Positions 23,595 through 34,023 are shown, numbered from the stretch's first letter. The stretch is 64,000 bases of DNA from Muribaculum sp. (GCA_023666965.1 JAMPAZ010000001.1:479838-543837); one strand, 5' to 3'. Notes: generated from the letters alone by a model not told the origin. Translations and numbers: made by a program.

Positions 23595-25892
23595 TTAATA
23601 TTTTGAATCATGGGCACGGCCTACCTTTTCAAGCACGGCCGCGTCGACCACCGCTATGGTGGCGAGGTTCTGAATATCCCTCACCGGAGAGTCGACGTTT
23701 ATAAAGTGTACCGGTTTGTTGAGACCCATCTGAATCGGGCCGATAGCCTCGCCTAGCCCCATTGCCAACATCATTTTATACACAGTGTTGGAAGTGGTAA
23801 GATTCGGGAAAATCAGCGTATTTACATCGCGGCCTTTGAGCTTGGTGAATGGGAAGTTTTCATCGCGAAGCTCCTTGTTAATGGCATAGTGAACCTGCAT
23901 TTCGCCGTCGACAGGCATGTCGGGATACGCATTGTGCAGACGTTCCACAACGCGATGCACCATCTTCGGCTCGTCGTCCTTATTGGCCCCGAAGTTAGAA
24001 TACGACACCATTGCCATCACCGGATCGTGTGCAAAATACTCAACCGAATAACGCGCCAGGCGGGCAACGTCAAACAGCGTATCCTCGTCCGGGGCATGGT
24101 TAATCATCGTATCCGCGATGAAGTAAACCCCGCGTTTAGTGTTGAGTATGTGCATTGCCGCGAAATGCTTATACGACGGGCGAATGCCAACTACCTTACT
24201 GGCTATGTCGAGCGGAGCATGCGATCCGGAATACGTTCCTGCAAGCATAGCGTCGGCATCACCGGCTTCAACCATCATCATACCGAAATAGTTTCGGTCA
24301 AACATCAACTCAAGGGCTTCGGAATAGGTCATCCCTTCGCGCTGAAGCTTATTGGTCAGCCGCTTTGCATATTCCGCCCTTCGGTCGGCCTCACGGTCGT
24401 GCCGCAGATTGACAATCTCCATTCCTGTGATGTCGATGCCGAGACGATTGGCCCGCTTCTCGATCATCTCCTCGTTGCCGAGCAATACCGGTATGCAGAC
24501 TCCGTCCTGGTATGAATTGGCCGCCGCGCGGAGCATATTGTCGGTATTTGCTTCTCCGAATACCACCCGCTTTGGATTTTGCTGCGCAGTCTGGGTAAGA
24601 CGCTTCATCATCTTTGTATCGTGACCCATTAACTGACGCAGTTTTTCGTTGTAAGCGTCCCAGTCTTCAATCGGACGCGTTGCCACCCCCGACTCCATCG
24701 CACCGCGGGCCACAGCCGGGGCCACCGAAGTAATCAGCCGCGGGTCAAGGGGTTTAGGCAAAATATAATCTTTCCCAAATCTCAGATTTGTCATGCCGTA
24801 AGCAGAATTGACCACCGACGGCACCGGCTCCTTTGCCAGTTCGGCAATAGCTTTAACAGCCGACAGCTTCATCGTCTCGTTAATAGTCGTAGCCCCGCAA
24901 TCAAGAGCACCTCGGAAAATGTATGGGAATCCAAGTACATTATTAATCTGATTGGGATAGTCCGAGCGACCGGTGGCAAAAATTAAGTCGTCGCGCGACT
25001 CCATTGCAGCCTCGTATGAGATTTCCGGATCCGGATTGGCCAAAGCGAACACGATGGGCCGAGGAGCCATCGACTTAAGCATCTGCGGAGTCACGACATC
25101 TTTTACCGAGAGTCCGAGGAACACATCGGCATCCTTCATGGCCTCTTCAAGGGTAGTTATATCGCGGTCCGTCGCAAATTCGAGCTTCTGCGAATTAAGG
25201 CCCGTGCGCCGAGTCGTAATGACACCCTTAGAGTCGCACATCACGATATTTTCCCTCTTGACGCCCAGAGCCATATACAGCCGGGTGCAGCTTACCGCCG
25301 CGGCACCAGCGCCGTTAACCACCAGACGCACTTCAGAGATGTTCTTTTCCTGTATTTCAAGCGCATTGAGCAACCCTGCGGCCGATATTATCGCCGTACC
25401 GTGCTGGTCATCGTGCATAACAGGAATCGAGCATTCCTCCTTAAGGCGGTTTTCAATCTCGAAGCATTCCGGAGCCTTTATATCCTCCAAGTTTATACCT
25501 CCGAAGGTAGGGGCGAGCGCCTTTACTATCTGTATGAATTTTTCCGGGTCCTTCTCGTCGACTTCGATGTCGAAACAATCGAGTCCGGCGAATATTTTGA
25601 AAAGCAATGCCTTTCCCTCCATGACCGGCTTGCCGGCAAGCGCACCTATGTCGCCGAGTCCTAATACTGCAGTTCCGTTACTAATCACCGCCACGAGATT
25701 ACCCTTGTTGGTATATTCGTATGCATCTTTCGGATTTTTCTCTATCTCTTTGCATGGATAGGCAACGCCCGGTGAATACGCTAATGCCAAATCTTGTTGA
25801 GAGGAATATGGCACAGTCGGCACAACTTCAATCTTTCCCGGTTTACCCTCGCGGTGATAGTCGAGGGCCATCTCTTTAGTAACTTTCTGCAT
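23595..25892 (-). CDS. maeB: NADP-type malic enzyme with phosphotransacetylase-like tail
   Basis: A 765-residue protein. The N-terminal malic enzyme domain (about residues 1-420) converts malate to pyruvate and CO2; it contains YSPGVAYPCKEI, NGTAVLGLGDIGALAGKPVMEGK and the nucleotide-binding VNGAGAAAVSC. The C-terminal part resembles phosphate acetyltransferase (LMFDRNYFGMMMVEAGDADA); in this class it is thought to be regulatory, with acetyl-CoA as a usual effector. This two-domain form is the common one in Bacteroidetes. Confidence 0.95.
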   Translation of the reverse strand: MQKVTKEMALDYHREGKPGKIEVVPTVPYSSQQDLALAYSPGVAYPCKEIEKNPKDAYEYTNKGNLVAVISNGTAVLGLGDIGALAGKPVMEGKALLFKIFAGLDCFDIEVDEKDPEKFIQIVKALAPTFGGINLEDIKAPECFEIENRLKEECSIPVMHDDQHGTAIISAAGLLNALEIQEKNISEVRLVVNGAGAAAVSCTRLYMALGVKRENIVMCDSKGVITTRRTGLNSQKLEFATDRDITTLEEAMKDADVFLGLSVKDVVTPQMLKSMAPRPIVFALANPDPEISYEAAMESRDDLIFATGRSDYPNQINNVLGFPYIFRGALDCGATTINETMKLSAVKAIAELAKEPVPSVVNSAYGMTNLRFGKDYILPKPLDPRLITSVAPAVARGAMESGVATRPIEDWDAYNEKLRQLMGHDTKMMKRLTQTAQQNPKRVVFGEANTDNMLRAAANSYQDGVCIPVLLGNEEMIEKRANRLGIDITGMEIVNLRHDREADRRAEYAKRLTNKLQREGMTYSEALELMFDRNYFGMMMVEAGDADAMLAGTYSGSHAPLDIASKVVGIRPSYKHFAAMHILNTKRGVYFIADTMINHAPDEDTLFDVARLARYSVEYFAHDPVMAMVSYSNFGANKDDEPKMVHRVVERLHNAYPDMPVDGEMQVHYAINKELRDENFPFTKLKGRDVNTLIFPNLTTSNTVYKMMLAMGLGEAIGPIQMGLNKPVHFINVDSPVRDIQNLATIAVVDAAVLEKVGRAHDSKY

Positions 25893-25916
25893 AATTAATT
25901 ATAGTTTATAAAAATG

Positions 25917-25962
25917 GCTCGTTTAAAGTCGGAGCCTGGTAAAAGTCCGACTTTAAACGAGC
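25917..25962 (-). terminator. Strong hairpin terminator after crcB
   Basis: Perfect 17-base arms (25917-25933 and 25946-25962) enclose a 12-base loop, followed on the minus strand by a T-rich stretch (CATTTTTAT). It separates crcB from the malic enzyme gene. Confidence 0.8.
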
Positions 25963-25968
25963 GATAAA

Positions 25969-26340
25969 TTAACGGATAAGTGCGCGTCCGCCCCAAACGA
26001 GGAGCACTCCCAACACCACACTTAATCCCAGATAAAGTGCAAATGTAACCCAGTCTCCTTTGGAGCCGAGAACCCACATATCGTCGGCAAAAGAAGAGAA
26101 GGTGGTAAAACCGCCACAAAAGCCGGTAATCAACAATACGTTTTCGCCCGGAGTCATTACATGGGCGCGCTCAAGCAAACCGAAAAACAGACCTATAATA
26201 AAACATCCTATGATGTTTACGAGAAATGTGCCCATCGGGAATGCTCCGTGATACATACCTGAAGCCCATTTACCCACAAGAAAACGACCACACGTGCCGA
26301 TAAAGCCGCCACATCCGGCGATAATCATTGCTTTAATCAT
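25969..26340 (-). CDS. crcB: Fluoride channel CrcB/Fluc
   Basis: A 123-residue inner-membrane protein with four hydrophobic segments that exports fluoride as a dual-topology dimer. Family residues are visible in GGFIGTCGRFLVGKW, GTFLVNIIGCFIIGLFFG (the conserved Asn) and LLITGFCGGFTTFSSFADD (the TFSSF aromatic track). The gene stands alone, divergent from the TPR gene, and ends at a strong terminator. Its 5' leader of about 105 bases shows no fluoride riboswitch core. Confidence 0.95.
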   Translation of the reverse strand: MIKAMIIAGCGGFIGTCGRFLVGKWASGMYHGAFPMGTFLVNIIGCFIIGLFFGLLERAHVMTPGENVLLITGFCGGFTTFSSFADDMWVLGSKGDWVTFALYLGLSVVLGVLLVWGGRALIR

Positions 26341-26451
26341 ATCAGTAGCTGTTAAAAGTGAAACATTAAATTTTAATTATTAACACTACTTATCGAAAAA
26401 AAGTTTTACAAGCCTTTTTCAACGTATCAATCTCTACTCTTTTCTCACATC

Positions 26452-26460
26452 GCAAAGTTA
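26452..26460 (-). promoter_or_regulatory. Promoter -7 box for crcB
   Basis: Reverse-strand TAACTTTGC, giving a leader of about 105 bases before the crcB start. Confidence 0.55.
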
Positions 26461-26516
26461 ATGTTTATTTTTTACTTTTCATTAGTCAACTTTATGAAAA
26501 TCCCCGATATTTCTGC

Positions 26517-26525
26517 TACCTTTGC
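26517..26525 (+). promoter_or_regulatory. Promoter -7 box for the TPR-barrel pair
   Basis: TACCTTTGC, 47 bases before the ATG at 26573. That places the transcription start just past 26525, downstream of an alternative upstream ATG at 26522. Confidence 0.6.
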
Positions 26526-26572
26526 ATATATATTTTGAGGTTTTCAGACAACCCCTTAATTCATGCAGAAAT

Positions 26573-29536
26573 ATGAAAAGATTTTTACTTTGGTCGATAG
26601 CGACGGCCGGATTAGCTGTCGGAAATGCACAAATCAATTCGCCTGCACCCGACGGATACTTCGAGCGTGGACTGCTGATGTATCGTGACGGAAACTTCCA
26701 GGGCGCACTTTACCAGCTCAACCATCTATTGCAAATGCCGGCTTCGTCGGAACAGCTCCGCGAAAGCCAATACTACATAGGAATGTCATTGTTGTCGTCG
26801 GGCGACATCGACGGAGCAAAAACAGCACTAAATAAATATCTTGAGCTGTATTCGGCATCTCCACGGCGACCCGAAGTGATGTTGGCGCTCGCCGACTGCG
26901 ACTTTTTCCAATCTGAATATGCAGAAGCGCTCAATAAGTATTCCGACATTCGGCCTTCGTCGCTCGACTTGGCGAAGCAGGAAGATCTGACCTATCGTAT
27001 CGCATTTTCCCGGATGATGCTCGGAGACATGGACAAGGCAATGCGCGGATTTTCGACGCTCAACAATACGGGACAATACGGCAACGCGGCCCGATACTAT
27101 CAGGCCTACATTTATTATACCGAAGGCGACTACCGTAAAGCCCGCGACCTATTTGCCCGAGTCGACACCTCCACTCCTCCGGGAAACGGAGCGACGTTCT
27201 ATCTTACTCAGATTGAATTTGCACAAGGCAACTATCAAAAAGCCCTTTCGATGGCTCGGCAAGCGATTCAGTCCGACACAGAATTCCGGCCGGAGATGGA
27301 ACGTGTGGCCGGAGAGTCACTTTATAATCTCGGAGAGGAAGATGCCGCTATACCCTATCTTAAACGCTACATTTCCGCCACGGACGATCCGGCTCCGTCG
27401 GCACTTTATCTGCTTGGAGTCAGCGAATATAAAGCCGGTGACATTTCCGATGCCGTAAAGACGCTGACCCCGGTGACGGCCTGCGACGACGCCATGGGAC
27501 AATCGGCATACCTCTACATAGGTCAAGCTTATTTAAAGCTCGGCAACCTCAACTCAGCCCTTATGGCTCTCGAGCAGGCTTCGAGAATGAACTATGACAG
27601 CGCCGTACAGGAGACTGCATATTACAATTACGCCGTGGCACGTATGGAGGGAGGCCGCACACCGTTCGGCAGCTCAGTGGCCACCTTTGAGACTTTTCTT
27701 AAACGCTATCCAAATTCACGCTATGCATCCGAGGTGCAGGAATACCTTATCACCGGATACATGACCGACAACAACTATGAGCAGGCGCTCGCATCAATTG
27801 AGCGCATCAAGCGACCATCCGACAACATACTGACCGCCAAACAACGTGTGCTGTATATCCTCGGGTCACGCGACCTCGCTTCAGGAAACGTCGACCGAGC
27901 GCTCGCGCGGTTTAAGGAAGCAAAGTCGCTCGCGTCTCTAAATAAATCCATCGCTACGGAATGTGATTTATGGATCGGAGACTGCTACTACCGTAAGGGC
28001 AACTATTCCCAAGCATCTAAAGCGTTTAACGACTACTTGAAGGCCACTACGGCATCGTCGCCTAACCGCGCCATAGCCTATTACGACCTTGGTTACAGCC
28101 GTTTCGGCGAAAAGCGCTATTCGTCGGCACGCACCGATTTTGAGAGAGTGCTGAAGTCCGCACTCCCGGACGAGGTTAAAGCCGATACTTACAACCGCAT
28201 CGGCGACTGCTACTACTACGAATCGCAGTTCAGCAAGGCCGCCGAAGCCTACGACACGGCTTACACCCTTAACCACTCCGCAGGCGACTACGCCCTCTAT
28301 CAAAAAGCCCTGATGCGCGGACTTAACCGCGACCATCCCGGCAAGATCGACCTTCTCGACAGGATGATGGCCGAATATCCCACCTCGGGACTTATGCCGT
28401 CGGCGTTGCTCGAAAAAGCGGAGAGCCACGTGGCTTCCGGCAACTCGTCGGAAGCAATCAGAGTCTATAACCAACTCGTCGACAAATTCCCGTCGACGGC
28501 ACAGGGACGTAACGGCTACTTGCAGTTGGCCATTACCCTCCTTTCAACCGGAAATAAAGACAAAGCCATCGACAGTTATAAGCGCGTGATAAAATCATAC
28601 CCCACAAGCGAAGAAGCCCGAATCGCATCTGACGACCTCAAGCGCATATATGCCGACGACGGTCGTCTGAACGAGTATTCGCGTTTCATCGCCTCAGTGC
28701 CCAACGCACCAAAGCTCGAAGTGTCGGAGATGGACCGTCTGACATTTGAATCGGCCGAAAAAGACTACCTCACAAATGGATCGGTGCACAAGCTGACCGC
28801 ATATCTCAACGAATATCCACATGGGATGTTCGAGCCTCAGACACTCAGCTATCTCGCGGCCAAAGCATCGGAGACAGGAAACGACAACGACGCTCTGCGT
28901 TATGCATCGCTGCTTGTCGAACGCTATCCGGATGCTGAATCGGCCGAAGACGCTTTGGCCATAAAGGGAAATGTCGAGCTTAAACATGGCGACGTAAAGA
29001 CGGCAGTGGCGACATTCCGTACTCTCGCACAGAAAGCATCGGCATCGCGCAATGTATTTGCGGCCCAACTCGGAATCATGAGAGGCTCGCTTAGCTTGAA
29101 AAGCTACAAGGATGCACTCGCCGCCGCCGACAAAATTTTGGCTTCGACTTCAATTTCGTCAGCAGCCAAAAACGAAGCCATATATTCGCGGGCGGAGGCA
29201 CTATCTGGTCTGGGCCGTCCCGAAGAAGCCGTAAAGGAATGGAGCCGATTGGCAAAAAACACCGACGACCTTTTCGGTGCAAAGTCGGCATACTACCTGT
29301 CGCAGTACTATTTCGATTCGGGAAAGACATCACAAGCGCGTAAGTCGGTTGAAAGCCTGATAGACTCAAATACCCCCCACCAGTATTGGTTGGCGAGGGG
29401 ATACATTTTATTAAGCGACATCCACCGCAAGCAGGGCAACGACTTCGAGGCAAACGAATATCTGAAAAGCCTGAAGGAGAACTACCCCGGCAATGAAGCC
29501 GACATATTCCAAATGATAGATAAACGTCTAAAATAA
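26573..29536 (+). CDS. Large secreted TPR-repeat protein
   Basis: A 987-residue protein with a signal peptide (FLLWSIATAGLAVGNAQ). The rest is almost entirely tetratricopeptide-type helical repeats, for example GNFQGALYQLNHLLQMP, GDYRKARDLFARVDT, GNYQKALSMARQAI, GNYSQASKAFNDYLK and NKDKAIDSYKRVIKSYP. The repeats run from about residue 20 to the end, with the strongest TolA-interaction/YbgF-like units in the middle. It is probably periplasmic and a scaffold. It is followed after 32 bases by an outer-membrane barrel gene, and the pair looks like a unit. I chose ATG 26573 because it opens the signal peptide and lies downstream of the promoter box. Confidence 0.88.
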   Translation: MKRFLLWSIATAGLAVGNAQINSPAPDGYFERGLLMYRDGNFQGALYQLNHLLQMPASSEQLRESQYYIGMSLLSSGDIDGAKTALNKYLELYSASPRRPEVMLALADCDFFQSEYAEALNKYSDIRPSSLDLAKQEDLTYRIAFSRMMLGDMDKAMRGFSTLNNTGQYGNAARYYQAYIYYTEGDYRKARDLFARVDTSTPPGNGATFYLTQIEFAQGNYQKALSMARQAIQSDTEFRPEMERVAGESLYNLGEEDAAIPYLKRYISATDDPAPSALYLLGVSEYKAGDISDAVKTLTPVTACDDAMGQSAYLYIGQAYLKLGNLNSALMALEQASRMNYDSAVQETAYYNYAVARMEGGRTPFGSSVATFETFLKRYPNSRYASEVQEYLITGYMTDNNYEQALASIERIKRPSDNILTAKQRVLYILGSRDLASGNVDRALARFKEAKSLASLNKSIATECDLWIGDCYYRKGNYSQASKAFNDYLKATTASSPNRAIAYYDLGYSRFGEKRYSSARTDFERVLKSALPDEVKADTYNRIGDCYYYESQFSKAAEAYDTAYTLNHSAGDYALYQKALMRGLNRDHPGKIDLLDRMMAEYPTSGLMPSALLEKAESHVASGNSSEAIRVYNQLVDKFPSTAQGRNGYLQLAITLLSTGNKDKAIDSYKRVIKSYPTSEEARIASDDLKRIYADDGRLNEYSRFIASVPNAPKLEVSEMDRLTFESAEKDYLTNGSVHKLTAYLNEYPHGMFEPQTLSYLAAKASETGNDNDALRYASLLVERYPDAESAEDALAIKGNVELKHGDVKTAVATFRTLAQKASASRNVFAAQLGIMRGSLSLKSYKDALAAADKILASTSISSAAKNEAIYSRAEALSGLGRPEEAVKEWSRLAKNTDDLFGAKSAYYLSQYYFDSGKTSQARKSVESLIDSNTPHQYWLARGYILLSDIHRKQGNDFEANEYLKSLKENYPGNEADIFQMIDKRLK

Positions 29537-29568
29537 AAACTCCGCTAAACAACCGAACCACTACTATA

Positions 29569-31344
29569 ATGAGCATCATTAGACAAGCAACAGCATATAC
29601 TCTAGGATTCTGTTTCGCCGCCATTGGGCAAGCACAGGAACCACTGTCAAAAGAGATCACAGTGGAGAAAGAAATCATACCGCAGGAGCGTGAGGCATCC
29701 CGACTATTTCAACAGCCGGAACTAATCCTCCCCTCAATTAAGCAAAAAAAGCTAAATTGGTCAGACCGCGCAGTGATTGCCCCCGTTACCCCCTCGATTA
29801 CCGTCCTACCGCCTAACCGTTATGCCTCGTCCGTCACTCCGCCCGACACCCGTGGCTACGTCGATGTCGGCTACTTCCCTTCATTTCAGCTCGGAGCATC
29901 GGCCGGTTATAAACTGATCGACAACGAATATACCCGCTTAGGGGCATGGCTACAGTATGACGGCAGCCAATATTCAAAAGAAAACGTCTACGGACTTAAA
30001 CCGACATATAAAAGCCACGACTTTACACTCGGAGCTGATCTGAACCACACTTTTGACGGCATCGGAACCCTTTCAGCCGACTTTGCCTACGGATTCAATG
30101 CCTTGTGGTTTCCGGTTTTCGGATATGGCAATTCAGGCAATGTCGTTGTCGACGAAGCATTTAACCGGACGGCTAACCGAGCCGGAATAGGACTTAAATG
30201 GACTTCTCAACTCGGACGGCTCGACCTTCACGCCGGAGTAAGCTACGGATATTTCGGGTTCTCAAAAGCTTATCCCGGAACGGATCTGAAAGCGCTGACC
30301 GACGGCTCATTTTCAATAAGCGCGGGAGCCTCTTATCCTTTAGGCAAGTCATCGGCAGTCGGGGCTGACTTAAGCTACTCATCGACTTCATTTTCAGAAA
30401 GCCTCGGGATATTTCTTGGGAAAAACAATGAGTTTGAAGGCATCTGCTCGCCGTCCGTCTCGTTTGGCGTGGTCGACTTCGCACCGTACTTCATTCTCCA
30501 TGGAGCCAATTACTCCGCCCGCTTGGGCGTTGAGCTGACAGCCCAGACCGGAGAAGTGTCCGGAGTCAACATAGGCCCTGACGTAAGGCTCGATTGGATG
30601 CCGTCGCAACAGTTCGCCGTTTACGCGCAAGTTAAAGCCGCCCACGTGACCCTCAACACTCTCGGCTCTATGCTTGACCGTGACAGATACATAAACCCAT
30701 CCATAGTTTATCTACCGACCCGCACCAAGGGACAATTCGACCTTGGCATAGTCATAGGTCCATTTGCAGGCGCATCATTTGAGGCATGGGGCGGAGTCGG
30801 TTCGTATGACTATGCAAATATGCCGATACTCTACCACAACCAATATTCATCGGCTAATCCGGCCACTTATATAAATACATTAGGGATGTATGCCCCGATG
30901 TCCTTCAAAAGCTTCAACTATGGCATAGCCTTCAACTACAGCTACGGCGACCTGCTGCAACTCAGGTTTAGCTATGAAGGCGCTCCTCAAGAGCACGACT
31001 GCGGATATATCGAATGGGCCGACCGCGCGAAAAGCGTAATCACGGCTTCGCTAACCGTGACACCCGTAAAGCCGCTCGATATAACCGTGGCCTACCGTCG
31101 GCGTTCCCACCGTGCAGTCATGTCGATACTGACCGAGCAGGCTGAAATATTCAAGGGGTATGTCTACAGCATGACTCCCTTAGGCGATATAAACTCGCTC
31201 GACTTGTCGGCCTCCTACCGCTTTAATGAGCGATTTTCAGTCTGGGCAAATGTCGAAAATCTGCTGGGAGAAAAGTGGCAACTCACTTACGGCGTACCCA
31301 ATGTCGGAGTCACCGGACTTGTTGGAATCGGATATAAATTCTGA
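29569..31344 (+). CDS. Outer-membrane beta-barrel protein, partner of the TPR protein
   Basis: A 591-residue exported protein (signal ending near IGQAQ). A short linker holds ITVEKEIIPQEREASRLF. The barrel has strong alternating strands from about residue 100 onwards and ends LVGIGYKF with the terminal aromatic. The last strands (VWANVENLLGEKWQLTYG) look like those of TonB-dependent receptors, but no plug domain is present. So it is either a plugless receptor-like barrel or a distinct family. The function is unknown; the upstream TPR gene is the best clue. Confidence 0.75.
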   Translation: MSIIRQATAYTLGFCFAAIGQAQEPLSKEITVEKEIIPQEREASRLFQQPELILPSIKQKKLNWSDRAVIAPVTPSITVLPPNRYASSVTPPDTRGYVDVGYFPSFQLGASAGYKLIDNEYTRLGAWLQYDGSQYSKENVYGLKPTYKSHDFTLGADLNHTFDGIGTLSADFAYGFNALWFPVFGYGNSGNVVVDEAFNRTANRAGIGLKWTSQLGRLDLHAGVSYGYFGFSKAYPGTDLKALTDGSFSISAGASYPLGKSSAVGADLSYSSTSFSESLGIFLGKNNEFEGICSPSVSFGVVDFAPYFILHGANYSARLGVELTAQTGEVSGVNIGPDVRLDWMPSQQFAVYAQVKAAHVTLNTLGSMLDRDRYINPSIVYLPTRTKGQFDLGIVIGPFAGASFEAWGGVGSYDYANMPILYHNQYSSANPATYINTLGMYAPMSFKSFNYGIAFNYSYGDLLQLRFSYEGAPQEHDCGYIEWADRAKSVITASLTVTPVKPLDITVAYRRRSHRAVMSILTEQAEIFKGYVYSMTPLGDINSLDLSASYRFNERFSVWANVENLLGEKWQLTYGVPNVGVTGLVGIGYKF

Positions 31345-31371
31345 CGCAGGTATTCAAATCAGGCAGCCGGC

Positions 31372-31403
31372 GGAAAAAGCTTTGGCTAATTGAGCCTTTT
31401 TCC
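31372..31403 (+). terminator. Terminator after the barrel gene
   Basis: GGAAAAAGCT and AGCCTTTTTCC form a hairpin with one bulge and a 12-base loop. The last arm abuts the proS promoter box two bases further on. Confidence 0.6.
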
Positions 31404-31404
31404 G

Positions 31405-31413
31405 TAAATTTGC
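31405..31413 (+). promoter_or_regulatory. Promoter -7 box for proS
   Basis: TAAATTTGC, 43 bases before the proS ATG and almost touching the preceding terminator hairpin. Confidence 0.6.
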
Positions 31414-31456
31414 GCGATAAAAAATATAACAACCATCAAAAATAACAATACTTGCT

Positions 31457-32938
31457 ATGGCAAAGGAACTAAAAAATCTCACTAAACGCAGTGAAGACTA
31501 TTCTAAATGGTATAACGAGCTGGTAGTAAAGGCAGATTTGGCCGAGCAGAGCGCAGTGCGCGGATGTATGGTCATCAAGCCTTATGGCTATGCTATTTGG
31601 GAAAAGATTCAGCAGACTCTCGACAAGATGTTTAAGGAAACAGGCGTACAGAACGCCTACTTCCCGTTGCTGGTCCCAAAATCATTCCTTTGCCGCGAAG
31701 CCGAACATGTCGAAGGTTTTGCAAAAGAATGCGCCGTAGTGACCCACTACCGTCTGAAAAACGACCCCAACGGCAACGGTGTCGTTGTTGACCCCGAAGC
31801 CCGTCTGGAAGAAGAACTTATCATACGCCCCACTTCCGAGACTATTATATGGGGCACTTATAAAAATTGGATTCATTCTTACCGCGACCTGCCTATACTC
31901 TGCAACCAATGGGCCAACGTTATGCGTTGGGAGATGCGCACCCGCATGTTCCTCCGCACGTCAGAATTCCTTTGGCAGGAGGGCCACTGCGCCCACGAGA
32001 CAGCCGAGGAATCTGAGGCAAGAACCGTGCAGATGATCAATCTTTACGCCGACTTTGCCGAACGTTACATGGCAATGCCCGTCATCAAGGGTGTGAAATC
32101 GGCCAACGAGCGGTTTGCCGGTGCACTTAACACCTATACTATCGAAGCTATGATGCAGGACGGCAAGGCGCTCCAGTCAGGAACTTCTCACAATCTCGGC
32201 CAAAACTTCGCAAAGGCATTCGACGTGACCTTTGTCAACAAGGACAATAAGCCGGAATATGTCTGGGCCAATTCATGGGGCGTATCCACCCGACTTATGG
32301 GTGCCCTGATTATGACCCACTCCGACGACAACGGACTGGTTCTGCCCCCGCACTTGGCTCCGATACAGGTGGTCATAATTCCTATATACAAAAATGCCGA
32401 ACAGCTCGCCGAAATCACCAAGGAAGTGCTTCCGGTGGTAGCTCGTCTGCGCGAACTCGGCATAAGCGTCAAGTATGACGATGCTGAAAACCGCCGTCCC
32501 GGATTCAAATTTGCCGACTACGAGCTTAAGGGCGTTCCCGTACGTCTTGCCATAGGTGCACGCGATCTCGAAAACGGCACTGTAGAAGTAATGCGCCGCG
32601 ACACTCTCGAAAAGCATGAAGCACCGCTGAAGGGCATCGAAGAATATGTCAAGAATCTCCTTGAAGAGATACAGACCAACATTTACCGCAAAGCCTTGAA
32701 ACACCGCGAGGAGATGACCCGTACGGTAGACACCTACGAGGAGTTTAAGAAAGAGATCGAAAAGGGCGGATTTATCCTTGCCCACTGGGACGGAACGACC
32801 GAGACCGAGGAAAAAATCAAAGAGGAGACCAAGGCTACTCTGCGCTGCATTCCGCTCGACGGCGACAAGACTCCGGGATTCTGCATGGTGACCGGAAAGC
32901 CATCGGCTCAGCGCGTGATTTTTGCCCGCAACTATTAA
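31457..32938 (+). CDS. proS: Prolyl-tRNA synthetase, short (archaeal/eukaryotic-like) type
   Basis: A 493-residue class II synthetase that charges tRNA-Pro. Motif 2 region [20 protein letters not shown] is near residue 170, and substrate-binding RPTSETIIW near 125. The anticodon-binding domain follows ([14 protein letters not shown]), then the C-terminal extra domain ending [17 protein letters not shown], which marks the ProRS type without an editing insertion. This type is usual in Bacteroidetes. It is followed 23 bases later by a glycosyltransferase gene. Confidence 0.97.
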   Translation: MAKELKNLTKRSEDYSKWYNELVVKADLAEQSAVRGCMVIKPYGYAIWEKIQQTLDKMFKETGVQNAYFPLLVPKSFLCREAEHVEGFAKECAVVTHYRLKNDPNGNGVVVDPEARLEEELIIRPTSETIIWGTYKNWIHSYRDLPILCNQWANVMRWEMRTRMFLRTSEFLWQEGHCAHETAEESEARTVQMINLYADFAERYMAMPVIKGVKSANERFAGALNTYTIEAMMQDGKALQSGTSHNLGQNFAKAFDVTFVNKDNKPEYVWANSWGVSTRLMGALIMTHSDDNGLVLPPHLAPIQVVIIPIYKNAEQLAEITKEVLPVVARLRELGISVKYDDAENRRPGFKFADYELKGVPVRLAIGARDLENGTVEVMRRDTLEKHEAPLKGIEEYVKNLLEEIQTNIYRKALKHREEMTRTVDTYEEFKKEIEKGGFILAHWDGTTETEEKIKEETKATLRCIPLDGDKTPGFCMVTGKPSAQRVIFARNY

Positions 32939-32961
32939 AAACCGCCATAACTGCCCCCACC

Positions 32962-33915
32962 ATGACCGACACTCCCCGCATAGCCATTGTGATACCCTGC
33001 TACAATGAGCAGGACGCACTTCCGATAACCGCCGCGAAGCTTATCGAATTGCTCGACAAGATGGCCGGGGAGGGGTTAGTGTCAGACAAAAGCTATATCC
33101 TCTGCAGCAATGACGGAAGCCGTGACAAGACTTGGCAAGTCATTGAACAGCTGCACAACAACGATCCGCGCATAAAAGGCATATCTTTGGCCCACAACCG
33201 CGGTCACCAATACGCTCTATTGGCCGGACTTATGTCAGTCCACGGACACTGTGACGCAGCCATATCCATCGACGCCGACCTGCAGGACGATCCAAACGCC
33301 ATAGACGAAATGGTGCGCCGATTCAGGGAAGGCAAGGAGATAGTGTTCGGCGTGCGGTCGAGCAGAGCCACCGACACATGGTTTAAACGCACCACCGCCC
33401 ACGGATTTTACACTTTCCAGAAGTTGATGGGGCTTGACACTGTATATGACCACGCCGATTACCGTCTGATGAGCGACCGCGCTTTGGGGTTGCTCGAACA
33501 ATACGGCGAAAGCAATCTGTTTCTGCGCGGCATAATACCTCAGATAGGTCTCGACACAGCTATCGTGACCTACGAACGGCATGAACGCGTGGCCGGCGAA
33601 TCGAAATATCCGCTGGCAAAGATGCTCAGCTTCTCCATCGACGGAATCACGTCATTTTCATCAAAGCCGATCCGCATCATTTTTATGACTGGGCTGATCT
33701 TGCTATTGCTCGACATAGCCGTGGCGATTTATGTATTCAGCGCATATTTCGGCGACACTGCCACACTTGGATGGACATCGCTAATGCTGTCGATCTGGTT
33801 TCTCGGGAGTATTACATTAATGAGCATAGGCATCGTGGGAGAATATATCGGCAAGATATTCAATGAGGTCAAACATCGGCCACGCTACGCCATACGTGAC
33901 CGGCTGTGGGATTAA
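32962..33915 (+). CDS. Membrane family-2 glycosyltransferase (GtrB/dolichol-P-mannose-synthase type)
   Basis: A 317-residue enzyme. The cytoplasmic GT-A domain has VIPCYNEQDALP, the metal-binding SIDADLQDDP (about residue 105) and the acceptor-loop YERHERVAGESKYPLAKM. Two C-terminal membrane helices follow (FMTGLILLLLDIAVAIYVF and the segment around WFLGSITLMSIGIVGEY). Such proteins charge undecaprenyl phosphate with a hexose for glycan modification. The sugar is not predictable. Confidence 0.9.
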   Translation: MTDTPRIAIVIPCYNEQDALPITAAKLIELLDKMAGEGLVSDKSYILCSNDGSRDKTWQVIEQLHNNDPRIKGISLAHNRGHQYALLAGLMSVHGHCDAAISIDADLQDDPNAIDEMVRRFREGKEIVFGVRSSRATDTWFKRTTAHGFYTFQKLMGLDTVYDHADYRLMSDRALGLLEQYGESNLFLRGIIPQIGLDTAIVTYERHERVAGESKYPLAKMLSFSIDGITSFSSKPIRIIFMTGLILLLLDIAVAIYVFSAYFGDTATLGWTSLMLSIWFLGSITLMSIGIVGEYIGKIFNEVKHRPRYAIRDRLWD

Positions 33916-33982
33916 GCAAAGCTTTTTTTCAAAGTATCCGAAATTTTTCGGCACTAAGTTTTGCTAATTAAAAAAATATACC

Positions 33983-33991
33983 TACCTTTGC
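33983..33991 (+). promoter_or_regulatory. Promoter for the tRNA-Gly/Gly/Leu cluster
   Basis: TACCTTTGC as -7 box with TTTG at 33960-33963, 19 bases upstream, as -33. This is the best full promoter in the window, 33 bases before the first tRNA. Confidence 0.75.
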
Positions 33992-34023
33992 ATCGCAATT
34001 GAGAGATATGACGATTGCCCAAT

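Noticed and set aside
24973..25761. 262-codon plus-strand frame opposite the malic enzyme
   Set aside because: Ser-rich shadow translation of a well-conserved enzyme gene.
26341..26451. Possible fluoride riboswitch in the crcB leader
   Set aside because: I looked for the conserved GGCGAUGG...CGCC core and the pseudoknot partner in the roughly 105-base leader; the sequence is AT-rich and has neither.
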